From: Stenotrophomonas beteli
GTDB lineage: Bacteria > Pseudomonadota > Gammaproteobacteria > Xanthomonadales > Xanthomonadaceae
Direction: 5' to 3'
Assembly (NCBI RefSeq): GCF_001431665.1
Contig: NZ_LLXV01000035.1
Location: 1-44,903 of the forward strand
Length of the DNA stretch: 44,903 bases
Shown here: in pieces, positions 28,594 through 39,200 of the stretch
Layout: the number at the start of each line of letters is the position of its first letter
How positions within the stretch are numbered: the first letter of the stretch is position 1
Made by a program: the position numbers and the translations under genes
The notes under the pieces: model-generated
What the model was told of the DNA's origin: nothing
Seen by the model: only the letters and a program-made list of their open reading frames with translations
The model's database searches: none

Positions 28594-28616
28594 GTAGATC
28601 CACGTCATGCGCGGAT
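28594..28616. repeat. Degenerate SMAG-type palindrome
   Basis: GTAGATCCACG with partially matching GCGGAT (28594-28616). The arms are imperfect, so this may be an eroded copy. The rest of 28582-28723 holds nothing else I recognise. Confidence 0.5.
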
Positions 28617-28723
28617 GCTGTTCCTGCTGGCAGCCTCATCCACTGATGGCATGGCGCTGCCTGGCCGGTCTGTTCGGGCGCTGCGGGTTACGATATGCCC
28701 ATCACCTGCTGGAGCCTCTCCCC

Positions 28724-29128
28724 ATGACCGCTGAAATCCTCGTTCCCGTTTCCTTCGGCGAGCTGCTGGACAAGATCTCGATCCTGCAGATCAAGTCCGA
28801 GCGCATCAGTGACGAGGGCAAGCTGGCCAATGTGCGCAGGGAGCTGTCGGCGCTGGAGAAGACCTGGATGGCACACCCGGCGGCGGTGAAGGACATCGCC
28901 AAGCTGCGTGCCGAGCTGAAGGCCGTCAACGAACAGCTGTGGGACATCGAGGACGACATCCGCCTGAAGGAGAAGGCGCAGGCGTTCGACCAGGGCTTCA
29001 TCGACCTGGCGCGCAGCGTCTACCTGCGCAACGACGAACGCGCGCGTATCAAGAAGGCGATCAACCTGGCGCTGGGTTCAGCGTACGTGGAAGAGAAGTC
29101 CTACCAGGATTACGCGCAGCGCGCGTGA
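28724..29128 (+). CDS. DUF6165 family protein
   Basis: This 134-residue protein resembles the DUF6165 family, which is found in proteobacteria and often sits near lipopolysaccharide core genes. The hallmark is the start EILVPVSFGELLDKISILQIKSERI, followed by mostly charged alpha-helices with coiled-coil character (about 30-100) and LRAELKAVNEQLWDIEDDIR. No membrane segment or signal peptide is seen, so it should be cytoplasmic. No biochemical function is known to me. ATG 28724 has GGAG nine bases upstream. It converges with the family-9 glycosyltransferase gene (18 bases between stops), and the Kdo kinase lies beyond, which supports a link to lipopolysaccharide. Confidence 0.75.
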   Translation: MTAEILVPVSFGELLDKISILQIKSERISDEGKLANVRRELSALEKTWMAHPAAVKDIAKLRAELKAVNEQLWDIEDDIRLKEKAQAFDQGFIDLARSVYLRNDERARIKKAINLALGSAYVEEKSYQDYAQRA

Positions 29129-29146
29129 TCCCGCGCAGCCCGCCGC

Positions 29147-30193
29147 TCACCCCAGGTGGTCGGCGACGTAGCGTTCGAAGGCGGCGATGCCGTCTTCCAC
29201 GGTGATCAGTTCCATGACCTCGTCGAACTCGATCTTGGTGCCCCATTTCAGATCGGCGGCCTGCTTGCCAAGGTATTTGCGCGCTGCATCGTCATAGCGG
29301 TCCACGCAGTAACGGCGGTCCGAGTAAGGGCCGCTGCGGTGCGGGTTGCTGGCCGCATGCAGGCCCAGCACCTTGGTGCCCACCGCGTTGGCGATGTGCA
29401 TCGGGCCCGAGTCAGGTGTCATCACCAGGTTGGCGCGGGCCAGCAGCGCGGGCAGCTGCTTGAGCGTGTCCTTGCCGACCAGATCCAGTGCCGGCGTCTG
29501 CAGCTGGGTCTGGATGGCGTCGGCCATGCTGCGTTCCAGCTCGCTGCGGCCACCGCACAGCACCACCTGCCAGCCGCGCTGGGCGGCGTGGTTGGCCACG
29601 GCAGCATAGCGGTCGGCGTACCAGTTGCGGCGCACGTGGCTGGAACACGGGGAAATCATCAGCACCGGGCGACCGTCGTCCTGCCACTGCGCGGCAGCCC
29701 ACTCATGAGCCGACGGCGGCACGGCCAGGTCCCAGCTGACCTCGGTCTGGCGCAGGCCCAGCGGTTCGCAGAAGCTGCCGATCGCATCCAGTACGTGGAT
29801 GCCCGGGCGGTCGGGGATGCGTTCGTTGATGAAGAGCCCGTGCAGGTCCTTGGAGCGGCTGCGGTCGTAGCCGATGCGGCGATCGGCCGGAATGAAGGCC
29901 GACAGCAGATTGGCGCGGAATGCGACCTGCATCTGCAGCAGCGCTTCAAAGCGCCCCGATGGCAGCTCCCGGCGCAGTTCCTTGACCCCGGCCATGCCGC
30001 TCTTCTTGTCGTAGGCATGGAAGGTGACGCCCGGCAGGCCATCCAGCAGCTTGTGGCCGGCCTTGTCGATGATCCAATGGATCGGCGTATCCGGGCGCGC
30101 GGCCTGCAGCGTGCGCACCAGGGGCACGACGTGGGTGACATCGCCGAGTGCGGACAGGCGCAGGAGGCACAAGGATGAGGACGCTGATGCCAT
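29147..30193 (-). CDS. Glycosyltransferase family 9 (heptosyltransferase-like)
   Basis: The 348-residue protein has the GT9 fold of heptosyltransferases that build the lipopolysaccharide inner core from ADP-heptose. The N-terminal lobe begins [20 protein letters not shown] (10-29), characteristic of WaaC and WaaF; the C-terminal lobe contains [18 protein letters not shown] and the nucleotide-sugar motif [22 protein letters not shown]. Whether it adds the first or second heptose, or another sugar, cannot be read from sequence. It is divergent from kdkA with 20 bases between start codons, so the two share a promoter region. Kdo kinase next door makes inner-core assembly the likely context. Confidence 0.88.
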   Translation of the reverse strand: MASASSSLCLLRLSALGDVTHVVPLVRTLQAARPDTPIHWIIDKAGHKLLDGLPGVTFHAYDKKSGMAGVKELRRELPSGRFEALLQMQVAFRANLLSAFIPADRRIGYDRSRSKDLHGLFINERIPDRPGIHVLDAIGSFCEPLGLRQTEVSWDLAVPPSAHEWAAAQWQDDGRPVLMISPCSSHVRRNWYADRYAAVANHAAQRGWQVVLCGGRSELERSMADAIQTQLQTPALDLVGKDTLKQLPALLARANLVMTPDSGPMHIANAVGTKVLGLHAASNPHRSGPYSDRRYCVDRYDDAARKYLGKQAADLKWGTKIEFDEVMELITVEDGIAAFERYVADHLG

Positions 30194-30213
30194 GTGTTGT
30201 TAGACTCAATGAA

Positions 30214-30963
30214 ATGGTCGCATTCGACGCCAATGAAGCGCTGACGCCATGCCGCGAGGGTCGCGGCATCGGGGCCATTCTGTTCGACCGCGAGCGGCTG
30301 CGGCAAGCCGAGATCGGCCTGTTCTCGCCACAGCACTGGGGCAGCAGGGCCCGGCCGGTGGGCGAGGGGGGCCGTGGCAGTGCCTGGTTCGTCGATGCAC
30401 CGTTCGGCGCCAGCGTGCTGCGGCACTACCTGCGGGGGGGCCTGGCCGCGAAGCTCAGCCACGACCAGTACCTGTGGCGCGGCTCGGACCGGACCCGCAG
30501 CTTCGCCGAATTCCGGCTGATGCGTGCGCTGCGCGAGAAGAAGCTGCCGGTGCCCCGGCCGATCGCCGCGTTCTACATGCGCGAGGGCCTGCGCTACCGG
30601 GCCGCGATCCTGATGGAGCGGATCGAGGGCGTACGCTCGCTGGCCGACCGCGCACTGGTTGCCGGCCGCGGCGCGCCGTGGGAGGAGACCGGTCGGCTGA
30701 TCGCCCGCTTCCATCGTGCCGGGCTGGACCATGCCGACCTCAACGCGCACAACATCCTGTTCGATGGCAACGGCCACGGCTGGCTGATCGACTTCGACCG
30801 TGGGGTCATCCGTATTCCGGCCACCGCCTGGCGCGAACGCAATCTCAAGCGCCTGCTGCGCTCGCTGATCAAGCTGCGCGGCGAACGCAGCGTGGAAGAC
30901 GTGCAGAAGGACTACGCGCGGCTGCGCCGCGCCTATGACATGGCCTGGAACCGGGGCACCTGA
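30214..30963 (+). CDS. kdkA: 3-deoxy-D-manno-octulosonic acid kinase
   Basis: KdkA phosphorylates the Kdo residue on lipid A-Kdo at O-4 in the lipopolysaccharide inner core, in organisms that carry a single Kdo. The 249-residue protein has a kinase-like fold: [21 protein letters not shown] (80-100), [18 protein letters not shown], the catalytic motif [10 protein letters not shown] with His173, Asp175 and Asn180, and the metal motif IDFDRG (Asp193, Asp195). Lengths around 240-250 are usual. ATG 30214 is chosen because TAGACT (30201-30206) supplies a -10 element just upstream and homology begins there; a longer in-frame start at 30148 would overlap the divergent glycosyltransferase. Its stop codon overlaps the next gene's start as TGATG. 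Confidence 0.9.
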   Translation: MVAFDANEALTPCREGRGIGAILFDRERLRQAEIGLFSPQHWGSRARPVGEGGRGSAWFVDAPFGASVLRHYLRGGLAAKLSHDQYLWRGSDRTRSFAEFRLMRALREKKLPVPRPIAAFYMREGLRYRAAILMERIEGVRSLADRALVAGRGAPWEETGRLIARFHRAGLDHADLNAHNILFDGNGHGWLIDFDRGVIRIPATAWRERNLKRLLRSLIKLRGERSVEDVQKDYARLRRAYDMAWNRGT

Positions 30964-31730
30964 TGGACTGGTCGTTGCGTTTCCTCGGTGTCGGCAATGC
31001 GTCGGCGGTCGAGCTGGGGTCGCCGATGTCGGTGATCGAGCGCGATGGCCGGCCGTGGCTGACCATCGACTGTGGCGGTGAAGGCCTGACCGCGTTCAAG
31101 GCGCACTACGGGCACATGCCGCAGGCGCTGTTCGTGACCCATGTGCACCTTGACCACGTGGCCGGCTTCGAACGGCTGTTCGTCGATACCTTCTTCAATG
31201 CGCAGCGGCGCGGCAAGGTGCGCCTGTACGTGCCGGCCACGGTGGTGCCGCTGCTGCACAGGCGCATCGGTGACTATCCGAACGTGCTGGCCGAGGGTGG
31301 TGCCAACTTCTGGGACGCGTTCCAGCTGATCGTGGTGGGCGATGCGTTCTGGCACGAGGGAGTGCGCCTGGAGGTGTTCCCGGTGCGCCATCACTGGCCG
31401 GAGACGGCCTATGGCCTGCGCCTGCAGGGCGCGCTGACCTGGAGCGGCGATACCCGGCCGATTCCGGAGATGCTGGCCCGTTTCGCCAGCGACAACGAGC
31501 TGATCGCCCACGACTGCGGCCTGCATGGCAACCCGTCGCATACCGGCGTGGATGACCTGGAGCGCGAGTACAGCGCCGAGCTGCAGGCGCGGATGATGCT
31601 CTACCACTACGCCAGCGTGGCCGATGGCAGCGCTTTGGCGGCGCGCGGGCACCGCGTGGCGCAGCCGGGCCAGTGCGTGCCGCTGGCCGCCCCGACCGCG
31701 CCGCACGTGCTGGCGCAGGATCCGCCGTGA
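30963..31730 (+). CDS. MBL-fold metallo-hydrolase
   Basis: The 255-residue protein has a metallo-beta-lactamase fold of the RNase Z/PhnP-like branch. Metal-binding residues are in VTHVHLDHVAG (His60, His62, Asp64, His65), with further candidate ligands in VRHHWPETAYG, SGDTRPIPE and AHDCGLH. No signal peptide is seen. The N-terminal SLRFLGVGNASAVELGS resembles phosphodiesterase-type members; substrate unknown. It begins inside the kdkA stop codon (TGATG) and overlaps the next gene's GTGA, so kdkA, this gene and its neighbour form one translationally coupled operon, suggesting, without proving, a link to lipopolysaccharide or envelope metabolism. Confidence 0.85.
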   Translation: MDWSLRFLGVGNASAVELGSPMSVIERDGRPWLTIDCGGEGLTAFKAHYGHMPQALFVTHVHLDHVAGFERLFVDTFFNAQRRGKVRLYVPATVVPLLHRRIGDYPNVLAEGGANFWDAFQLIVVGDAFWHEGVRLEVFPVRHHWPETAYGLRLQGALTWSGDTRPIPEMLARFASDNELIAHDCGLHGNPSHTGVDDLEREYSAELQARMMLYHYASVADGSALAARGHRVAQPGQCVPLAAPTAPHVLAQDPP

Positions 31731-32116
31731 GCGGAGTCGGCCAGCCCGCCGATACGGCGCTGGCCGCCGAACTGGAGGCGCTGGAGCGCGCGCTGCATGC
31801 ACCGCAGGTGCGTGCGCAGCGTGAGCGCCTTGCCGCGTTGCTGGACGAGGATTTCAGCGAAATCGGCAGTTCCGGGCGGTGCTATGGCCGTGATGCGGCG
31901 TTGCAGGAGATCCCGCTGGAGCGCGCGCAGGTGCTGATCGAGTCCGATCAGTACGCGGTGTGGGTGTTCGCCGAGGGGCTGGCCCAGGTGCGCTATCGCA
32001 GCCGCCATCACGTCGATGGCCTGGCGCAACGCTGGGTGCTGCGCAGCTCGCTGTGGCGCCGGCATGGGGACGGATGGCGCATGGTCTTCCACCAGGGCAC
32101 GCCGGAAGCACGATAG
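31727..32116 (+). CDS. Small NTF2-like (DUF4440) protein
   Basis: The 129-residue protein resembles the DUF4440/NTF2-like cone fold: an N-terminal helix LEALERALHAP, then LLDEDFSEIGSSGRCYGRDAAL typical of the DUF4440 opening strand, and beta strands ending WRRHGDGWRMVFHQGTP. These proteins bind small ligands or act in small-molecule transformations; no function can be assigned. GTG 31727 is the start, with AGGA (31717-31720) 6 bases upstream and a GTGA overlap with the MBL gene. A longer in-frame start at 31673 is less likely. It ends beside a SMAG pair. Confidence 0.78.
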   Translation: MSGVGQPADTALAAELEALERALHAPQVRAQRERLAALLDEDFSEIGSSGRCYGRDAALQEIPLERAQVLIESDQYAVWVFAEGLAQVRYRSRHHVDGLAQRWVLRSSLWRRHGDGWRMVFHQGTPEAR

Positions 32117-32163
32117 CACCGGGCCATGCCCGGCGAAGGGCGCCAACCAGGGTTGGCATCTAC
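32113..32163. repeat. Two SMAG-type palindromes
   Basis: CCGGGC/GCCCGG (32119-32133) and GCCAACC/GGTTGGC (32142-32157), the latter ending with CTAC. They separate the NTF2-like gene from the SRP RNA gene. Confidence 0.75.
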
Positions 32164-32190
32164 CAGAGGCGGGGCGTCGCCGCAAAAGGC

Positions 32191-32298
32191 GGTGGCCCCG
32201 CCGGCTGGCCTCGGCGCCCGCGTCGATCGATACCGTTGCTGCCTTCCGGCCCTGGCGGGGTTTTCGACCTAGCGTCGCGAGGGGCCGAAGGGGCCACC
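32191..32298 (-). ncRNA. ffs: 4.5S RNA (signal recognition particle RNA)
   Basis: Read on the minus strand, the 108-nt segment contains CCAGGGCCGGAAGGCAGCAA (about 32250-32231), the conserved SRP domain IV hairpin with its GGAA tetraloop and the AGCA internal loop that binds Ffh. Its two ends are complementary: GGTGGCCCC at the 5' end (32298-32290) pairs with GGGGCCACC at the 3' end (32199-32191), and interior GC-rich segments pair between, giving the single long hairpin of bacterial 4.5S RNA. After the 3' end lies CCGCCTTTTG, a weak T-run. A perfect hairpin (32309-32331) sits just before the 5' end, and TAGAAT (32417-32412, minus) further upstream could be a -10 element. Exact RNA ends are inferred from pairing. 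Confidence 0.88.
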
Positions 32299-32506
32299 AT
32301 AGAGACGTTGGCCGCCCGGTGGGCGGCCAGTTCACGGATCAGGGGAAGCAGCGCGGGTTGCGCCGGAGACCACAGCCGGACTGCGCATCGGCTGGCCGAT
32401 GGCAGGCGCACATTCTACCGCAGGCGCACGCACCGGCGCCAGCTTCACGCACTGAATCGGCTGTAACCCGTTCCCGGCCAGGCCGGCCGCGGCAGTTCCC
32501 CGTTGC

Positions 32507-32512
32507 TAGAAT
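32507..32512 (+). promoter_or_regulatory. Candidate -10 element of gdx
   Basis: TAGAAT would place the transcription start near 32519, immediately before the first riboswitch hairpin. No clear -35 element is visible in the GC-rich DNA upstream. Confidence 0.5.
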
Positions 32513-32520
32513 GCCGGCCA

Positions 32521-32588
32521 GGAGGAACGGCCTCCCCCACATCGGGAATCAAAGACCAGGACGGCCTGGCCCTACCAAGAGGAGGGCC
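32521..32588 (+). promoter_or_regulatory. Guanidine-II (mini-ykkC) riboswitch
   Basis: Two small hairpins stand in tandem: GGAGG-AACGG-CCTCC (32521-32535) and CCAGG-ACGG-CCTGG (32556-32569). Both loops carry the ACGG form of the ACGR motif that defines this riboswitch class, and a 20-base linker separates them. The ribosome-binding site AGAGGAGG and the gdx start follow. GGCCCT (32568-32573) could instead pair with AGGGCC (32583-32588), closing a hairpin over the ribosome-binding site; this is incompatible with the second hairpin. Guanidinium binding would then open translation, as known for the class. Confidence 0.85.
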
Positions 32589-32591
32589 GTC

Positions 32592-32909
32592 ATGGCCTGG
32601 ATCTATCTGTTGTTCGCCGGCCTGCTGGAAATCGTCTGGGCCGTATCCATGAAGCAGTCCGAAGGCTTCAGCAAGCTCACCCCTACCGTGGTGACCCTCA
32701 TCGGCATGATCGCCAGCTTCTGGCTGCTGGCAGTGGCCATGCGCAGCCTGCCGCTGGGTACCGCCTACACGATCTGGACCGGCATTGGTGCGGTCGGTGC
32801 ATTCGTGGTCGGCATCGTTTTCCTCAGCGAACAGGTCAGCCCGATGCGGATTGGTGCGGCCGTGCTTATCGTTTCCGGCCTGGTCCTGATGAAACTCTCC
32901 AGTAGCTGA
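32592..32909 (+). CDS. gdx: Guanidinium exporter Gdx (SugE), SMR family
   Basis: This 105-residue small multidrug resistance protein has four transmembrane helices (about 3-20, 32-50, 58-76, 84-102). Gdx proteins exchange guanidinium for protons and work as antiparallel dual-topology dimers in the inner membrane. The Gdx-type signature is present: Gly10, Glu13 and Trp16 in the first helix, Ser42 in the second, Tyr59 and Trp62 in the third. Glu13 is the shared binding site for substrate and protons. These residues, together with the guanidine-II riboswitch in the leader, support guanidinium export rather than broad quaternary-amine efflux. It is transcribed alone. Confidence 0.94.
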   Translation: MAWIYLLFAGLLEIVWAVSMKQSEGFSKLTPTVVTLIGMIASFWLLAVAMRSLPLGTAYTIWTGIGAVGAFVVGIVFLSEQVSPMRIGAAVLIVSGLVLMKLSSS

Positions 32910-33276
32910 GGGTTTATCCCGCCCGGATTATGCAGTGCAGGTTCGGCCTGCTGTGAATATGCGATGTGCATTTCCGGCAAAATGGATTTACCCACCCGTT
33001 TTATTTGACGTACGTCATGAAATTTCGGTGGATGATTCACGCGGCACTGGCGGCGCCGGTCGCACAGTGCCGCCATTCGTTGTGCGGAATCGGGGAGTTT
33101 CCGTGCGGAGGAATACGCTGGAATGCCGCTCCTGATGCGGGTCCGCGTGAAGATGTGAAGATTTTCCGAAGTTAATGCAGCAGGCCTTGTTTCCGTGGCG
33201 GGAACCGGGATGGGCTGCATCGTCTTCAAAAAAACCTGCCCGCAGTGCCATCCGGTCTTTTCATGGAGATTTACCG
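32910..33276. other. Regulatory intergenic region before the autotransporter gene
   Basis: 367 bases without a supported gene. The stretch around 32980-33030 is unusually AT-rich for this window and holds the perfect palindrome TGACGTACGTCA (33006-33017); a hairpin with arms GCGGCACTG/CAGTGCCGC follows at 33041-33073. This is probably the promoter and leader of the autotransporter gene. I cannot assign a -35/-10 pair with confidence. Confidence 0.5.
33006..33017. promoter_or_regulatory. Perfect 12-bp palindrome, candidate operator
   Basis: TGACGTACGTCA is its own reverse complement and sits in the AT-rich part of the long leader region, about 260 bases before the autotransporter start. It is a plausible dimeric regulator site; the regulator is not identifiable. 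Confidence 0.4.
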
Positions 33277-36200
33277 ATGAACCGCATTTACCGTCTGGTT
33301 TTCAATCGCTCCCTCGGCGTAATGCAGGTTGCATCGGAGGTTGCCCGGAATCCTGGCGGTAGCGCGGTTGCCACCGAGCGGCCACCGCGCCTGCGGGCGC
33401 ATCAGCTGGCGGTTGCTCTGGCCGCCACGCTGGCCAGCGGTTCGGCGTTCGCGGCGTGCACGGGAACCACCACGGTCAATTGCGATAGCTCAACCAACAT
33501 CACCAACTACGTCAATGGTACCAACGGGCTGACCCTGAACATCGCCAGCGGCGCAGTAATCAGCGTGCCCGTGCTGGTGGGCGGCAACGCGGTGACGCTG
33601 ACCGGCAGCAACACCACCGTCAGCAACGCCGGCACGATCGATCCGTCCGTGACCGGCGGGCTGAGCCTGGCCGCCGCCGGCCTGGTGGTCGGCAACAGCG
33701 CCGCCGGTGGCAGCTTGATCACGGTCAACAACGAGACCGGTGGCCAGATCAAAGGCATCTTCAATATCGGCACGCTGCTTGGCTTCGGCGGCCAGGCGGT
33801 GGTTGCGCAGAATGCTTCCGGTGGCACGACCACCCTGGTCAACGACGGTTCGATCGGAATGTCGCTGCTGGGGTTGGGCCAGGTGGCCGACGCAACCTCG
33901 GTGGTGACCTACGGCGGTGCACAGGCCAATGTGACCAACCGCGGCAGCATCACCGGTCGCGTCGGCCTGGGTGCTTCGGCGGGAAATACCTTCATCAATG
34001 CGGGCACGGTCAGCGGCAGCGTGCATCTGGGTGATTCCACCGGGGGCAATACTTTCACGGCCGTAGCCGGCTCCAGTGTTGCTGCGGGGGGAGGCCTGGC
34101 TGCAGCGGGCACGCTGGTTGGCGTGACCGGGGTGAAGGTGGCCGCTGCGGGAACCGTCGATGCCGGCGCCGGTACCGGTGCGGCCAGCAACACGCTGGTG
34201 CTGCAGGACAATGCCGGCAACAACGGACCGGCCACGAGCATCGGCTGGAGCAACTACCTCGGGTTCCAGAGGCTGACCGTCAACAGCGGCACCTGGAACC
34301 TGCAGGGACCGTGGTCGGGAACCGGCGCCATCACCCTCGGCGGCGGCCTGGTCAACTTCAACAGCAGCACCTCGTTCGGCTCCGGGCTGTTCACCGTCAA
34401 CGGCGGCACCATCGCTGCCAGCGGCGCGGGCCTGGCGCTGGGCAACAACTTCACGCTCAACAGCGCATTGACCCTGGGCGGCACGCAGGGCTTCAGCTTG
34501 AATGGCGTGCTGTCCGGTGGCGGCGGCCTGACCGTCAGCAACACGGGTGTGGTGACGCTGGGCGGTGCAAACCTGTTCGGCGGCGGCGTCAACCTCAATG
34601 CCGGCGGCCTGGTGCTGGGCAATGCCGGTGCCCTGGGCAGCGGCAACCTGACCGTCGGTGGCAGCGCCTCGCTCGACACCAGCGGCGGCTTCGTGCTGGG
34701 CAACAACCTGGTGATCAACGGCGGCGGCTCGCTGAACCTGCTGGGCAGCAACGCGCTGTCCTTGAACGGCTCGATTTCCGGCGCCGGCAACCTGACCAAG
34801 AACGGGGCCGGCACCCTGACCTTGAACGGCAGCAATGCGCTGACCGGCGCCTTCAATCTTCTCGGCGGCGCGTTGGCGCTGGGCGCGGGCGGCAGCCTGT
34901 CGCCCACCGGCGCGATCACCGTGGGCGTGGGCACCAGCCTGGATCTTTCCGCGGCCACCAACCAGACCATCGGTTCGCTGGCTGGCCTCGGCGGCACGGT
35001 CAACCTGGGCAGCCGCACGCTGACCCTCGGTGGGCTCGGCGATACCAGTTATGCCGGTACGTTCGGCGCGGGCACCGGTGGCCTGATCAAGCTGGGTACC
35101 GGTGTGCAGACCCTGTCGGGTGTCAACAATCTCAGCGGCGGCATCGCGCTCAACGCCGGTGGCCTGCTGCTGGGCAACAACGCGGCACTTGGTACCGGCG
35201 TGCTCAGTGTCGGCGGCAACGCGAGCCTGGATGGCACCACCGGGCTGTCACTGACCAATGCGATCACGCTGGGCGCAGGCGGAACCTTGAACCTGCCGGG
35301 CAACCAGGCACTGACGCTCAACGGCGTGATCGATGGCGTCGGTGGGCTGGCCAAGAGCGGCGCGGCAACGCTGACGCTCAACGGGGCCAATACGTTCGCA
35401 GGCGGGTTGGCGTTGAATGCCGGCAACCTGGTGCTGGGCAATGCCGGCGCGCTGGGCACGGGGGTACTGGATGTAGGCGGCGCGGTGACGCTCGATGCTG
35501 GTGCGGCGCTGAGCGTGGGCAATGGCATCAATCTGGGCGGCGGTGCGTCGCTCAACGTGCTCGGCAGCAATGCACTGACGCTGGGCGGTGTCATCGGCGG
35601 TACCGGCAGCCTGGTGAAGAATGGCGCCGCAACACTGACCCTGAGCGGCGCCAACACCTACATCGGCGGCACCGCCATCAATGCGGGCACGGTGGCGATC
35701 GGTGCCGGTGGCCGTCTGGCCGCAACCGGCGCGGTCACGCTCGGCGGCGCCGGCGCGGTGCTGGATCTGTCCGCCGGCGGCAACCAGACCGTGGGCGCGC
35801 TCAGTGGCGTGGCCGGCAGCACGCTGGCGCTCGGCGCCACGACGCTGACCTTCGGCGATGCCACCAACCAGACCCTGGCAGGCGTCATCACCGGTACCGG
35901 CGGCCTGATCAAGCAGGGCGCCGGTATACAGACGCTGGATGGGGCCAACACCTTCAGCGGTGGCCTGGACCTGGCTGCCGGTGGGCTGCTGCTGGGCAAC
36001 AACGGTGCCCTCGGCAGTGGCGCCTTGACTGTCAGCGGCAACGGCACGCTGGACGGCACCGCTGCACTGAACCTGGGCAATGCGGTGAACCTGACCGGTT
36101 CGCTGACGCTGCCGGGCGCACAGAACCTGACCCTGGGCGGTGTGGTGGCCGGGACCGGCAGCCTGGTCAAGAACGGCGCATCGGTATTGAGCCTGACCGG

Positions 36201-39200
36201 CACCAATACCTTCAGCGGTGGGCTGACGCTCAATGCCGGCAGCCTGCTGCTCGGCAGCAGTGCCTCGCTGGGCAGCGGCGCGCTGAATGTCAATGGTGCC
36301 GCCACGCTTGATGGCCTGACGGCGCTCAACCTGGCCAACAACATCGCACTGGGCGGCGGTGCTTCGCTGACACTGCCAGGCAGCCAGGCAACCACCGTCG
36401 GCGGCGTGATCTCCGGCACGGGCACGCTGGTCAAGAACGGCGCCAGCACGCTGACGCTCAATGGTGCCAACACCTTCAGCGGTGGCCTGGCACTCAACGC
36501 CGGTGGCCTGCTGCTGGGCAATGTCGGCGCGCTGGGTGCCGGTGCATTGAATGTGGCGGGGAACACGACCCTGGACAGCAGCGTCGCGCTCACGCTGGGC
36601 AATGGCGTGAACCTGGCAGGCGGCGCGGTGCTGGATCTGCTGGGCAGCCAGGAGGTGACGCTGGGCGGTGTGATTGCCGGAACCGGCGAACTGGTCAAGA
36701 ACGGCGCTTCGACACTGACCTTGAATGGCGCCAACACCTTCTCCGGTGGTGTCGGCCTCAATGCCGGTGTGCTGCGGCTGGGCAATGCGGGCGCACTGGG
36801 CACGGGCGCACTGGATGTGGGGGGCAATGCCTCACTGGATGCCAGCGCCGCACTGAACCTGGGCAACAGCATCGGCCTGGCCGCAGGTGCCAACCTGACC
36901 GTGCTGGGCAGCAACGACCTGACGCTGAGCGGGCCGGTGTTCGGCGCCGGTGGATTGATCAAGGACGGTGCGGCACGGTTGACCCTGAGTGGTGCCAATC
37001 TCTATGCCGGCGGCACCACCGTCAACAGCGGCACGCTGGCGCTGGGTGCAGGCGGCAGCCTGGCAGCGGCCGGCGATGTGACGCTCGGCAATGCCGGTGC
37101 GGGCTTCGATATTTCCGCGGCCGGTGGCAACCAGACCATCGCTGCGTTGAACGGCGTGGCCGGCACCGCGCTGACCCTGGGCGGCAATTCGTTGACCTTC
37201 GGCACCAATGCCAACGCCAGTTTTGATGGCGTGATCAGCGGCACGGGCGGGTTGGTCAAAACCGGTACCGGCATCCAGACCTTGTCCGGTGCCAATACCT
37301 TCAGTGGCGGCCTGGCGCTCAATGGCGGTGGCCTGGTGCTGGGCAATGCCGATGCGCTGGGGGTCGGCGCGCTCGGCGTCGGTGCCGCGGTCAGTCTCGA
37401 CAACACGGTGGCGCTGAACCTTGCCAACGCGGTGAACTTCGGTGCCGGCACGCAGTTGACGCTGGGCGGCAGCAACGACCTCACCCTGGGCGGCGTGCTG
37501 AGTGGCAACGGCAGCTTGGTCAAGAACGGTGCTGGCCTGCTGACGCTCAACAACAGCAACACCTTTGACGGTGGCCTGACCCTGAACGGTGGCGGCCTGG
37601 TGGTCGGCGCCAGCGGCGCGCTGGGCACCGGTGCGTTGAATGTGTCTGGCAGCACGACGCTGGATGCCGGCGCTGCGGTGACGCTGGGCAACGCCGTGAA
37701 CCTGGGATCGGGCGTGGCGCTGACCCTGCCGGGCAGCAACGCGCTGACCCTGGGCGGCACCGTGGCCGGCAATGGCAGCGTGATCAAGAACGGCGGTGCG
37801 ACGCTGACGCTGTCCGGCGCCAACACTTATACCGGTGGCACCACCGTCAATGCCGGCACGCTCGCGTTGGGCGCGGGCGGCAGCCTGGCCGCGGCAGGTG
37901 ACGTCACGCTGGGGGCTGCGGGGGCGATCTTCGACATCTCCGGTGCAGGCAGCAGCCAGACCATCGGTGCGCTCAACGGCGTGGCGGGAACTTCGCTGGC
38001 CCTGGGCGGCAATTCGCTGACCTTCGGCAGCGCTGCCAACGGCGCGTTTGATGGCCTGATCAGTGGCGGCGGCGGGCTGGTGAAGGTGGGGGCCGGCGTG
38101 CAGACCCTGTCCGGCGCCAATACCTTCGGCGGCGGCGTCTCGCTCAACGCCGGTGGCCTGGTGCTGGGCAACGATGCGGCGCTGGGTACGGGCACACTCA
38201 CCGTGGGCGGTGCGTCCACGCTGGACACCACCGGGCTGGCGACGCTGGCCAACAACGTGGTGCTCAATGCCGGGCTGACCGTGCTGGGCACCAACGCACT
38301 CACCCTCAACGGAGTGCTTTCCGGTACCGGCAGCCTGACCAAGAACGGCCTTGCAACGCTGACCTTGAACGGCATCAACACCTACAGCGGCGGTACCCTC
38401 GTCAATGCCGGTACGCTTGCGCTCGGCGCCGGCGCGAGCCTGGCAGCGAGCGGCACCGTCAATCTCGCCACCGGCGCCACGCTGGACCTGTCGGCCGGCA
38501 ACGGTACACAGGTGTTCGGCACGCTGGTTGGCGACGGTACGGTCAACCTGGGTGCCAACAACATCGAAGTCGGCAGTGCCGTCAACGGTACCTTCAGCGG
38601 TTCGATCGCCGGCACCGGTAGCCTGACCAAGGTCGGAAGCGGTATCGAAACACTGACCGGCAACAACACCTACACCGGTGGCACCCTCATCAACGCCGGC
38701 ACGCTGGCGATCGGCGCCGGTGGCAGCCTGGCGGCGACCGGTGCGGTGAACGTGGCAGCGCCCGGTGCGGGCTTCGACATCTCGGCCTCCGGCGCCAACC
38801 AGACCATCGGCTCGTTGTCCGGCGTGGCTGGCTCGACGGTCAGCCTGGGCGCCAACACGTTGATCCTGGGGGGCGTCAGCAGCAGCACCTTCGATGGCGC
38901 GATTGCCGGTACCGGCGGGCTGGTCAAGAACGGTGCGGGCATTCTCACCCTCGGTGGCGCCAACCTGTTCAGCGGCGGCGTGGCATTGAACGGCGGTGGG
39001 CTGCTGGTCGGCAACAACGCTGCACTGGGTAGCGGTGCGTTGAACGTCGGTGCCGATGCGACGCTGGACAGCAGCCTGGCGGTGACGCTTGGCAATGCCG
39101 TCAATCTCACGGCCGGTGCCAACCTCAATCTGCTCGGCAGCAACGCGCTCACGCTGGGTGGCGTCATCAGCGGAGGCGGTGGCCTGATCAAGAATGGTGC

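Noticed and set aside
28120..28646. Several short frames repeated in the 148-bp duplication
   Set aside because: They appear twice only because the DNA is duplicated, run through terminator hairpins and have no ribosome-binding sites.
32160..32411. Minus-strand frame over the SRP RNA region
   Set aside because: The region folds as 4.5S RNA with the conserved GGAA hairpin; the translated frame is Arg/Pro-rich without family features.
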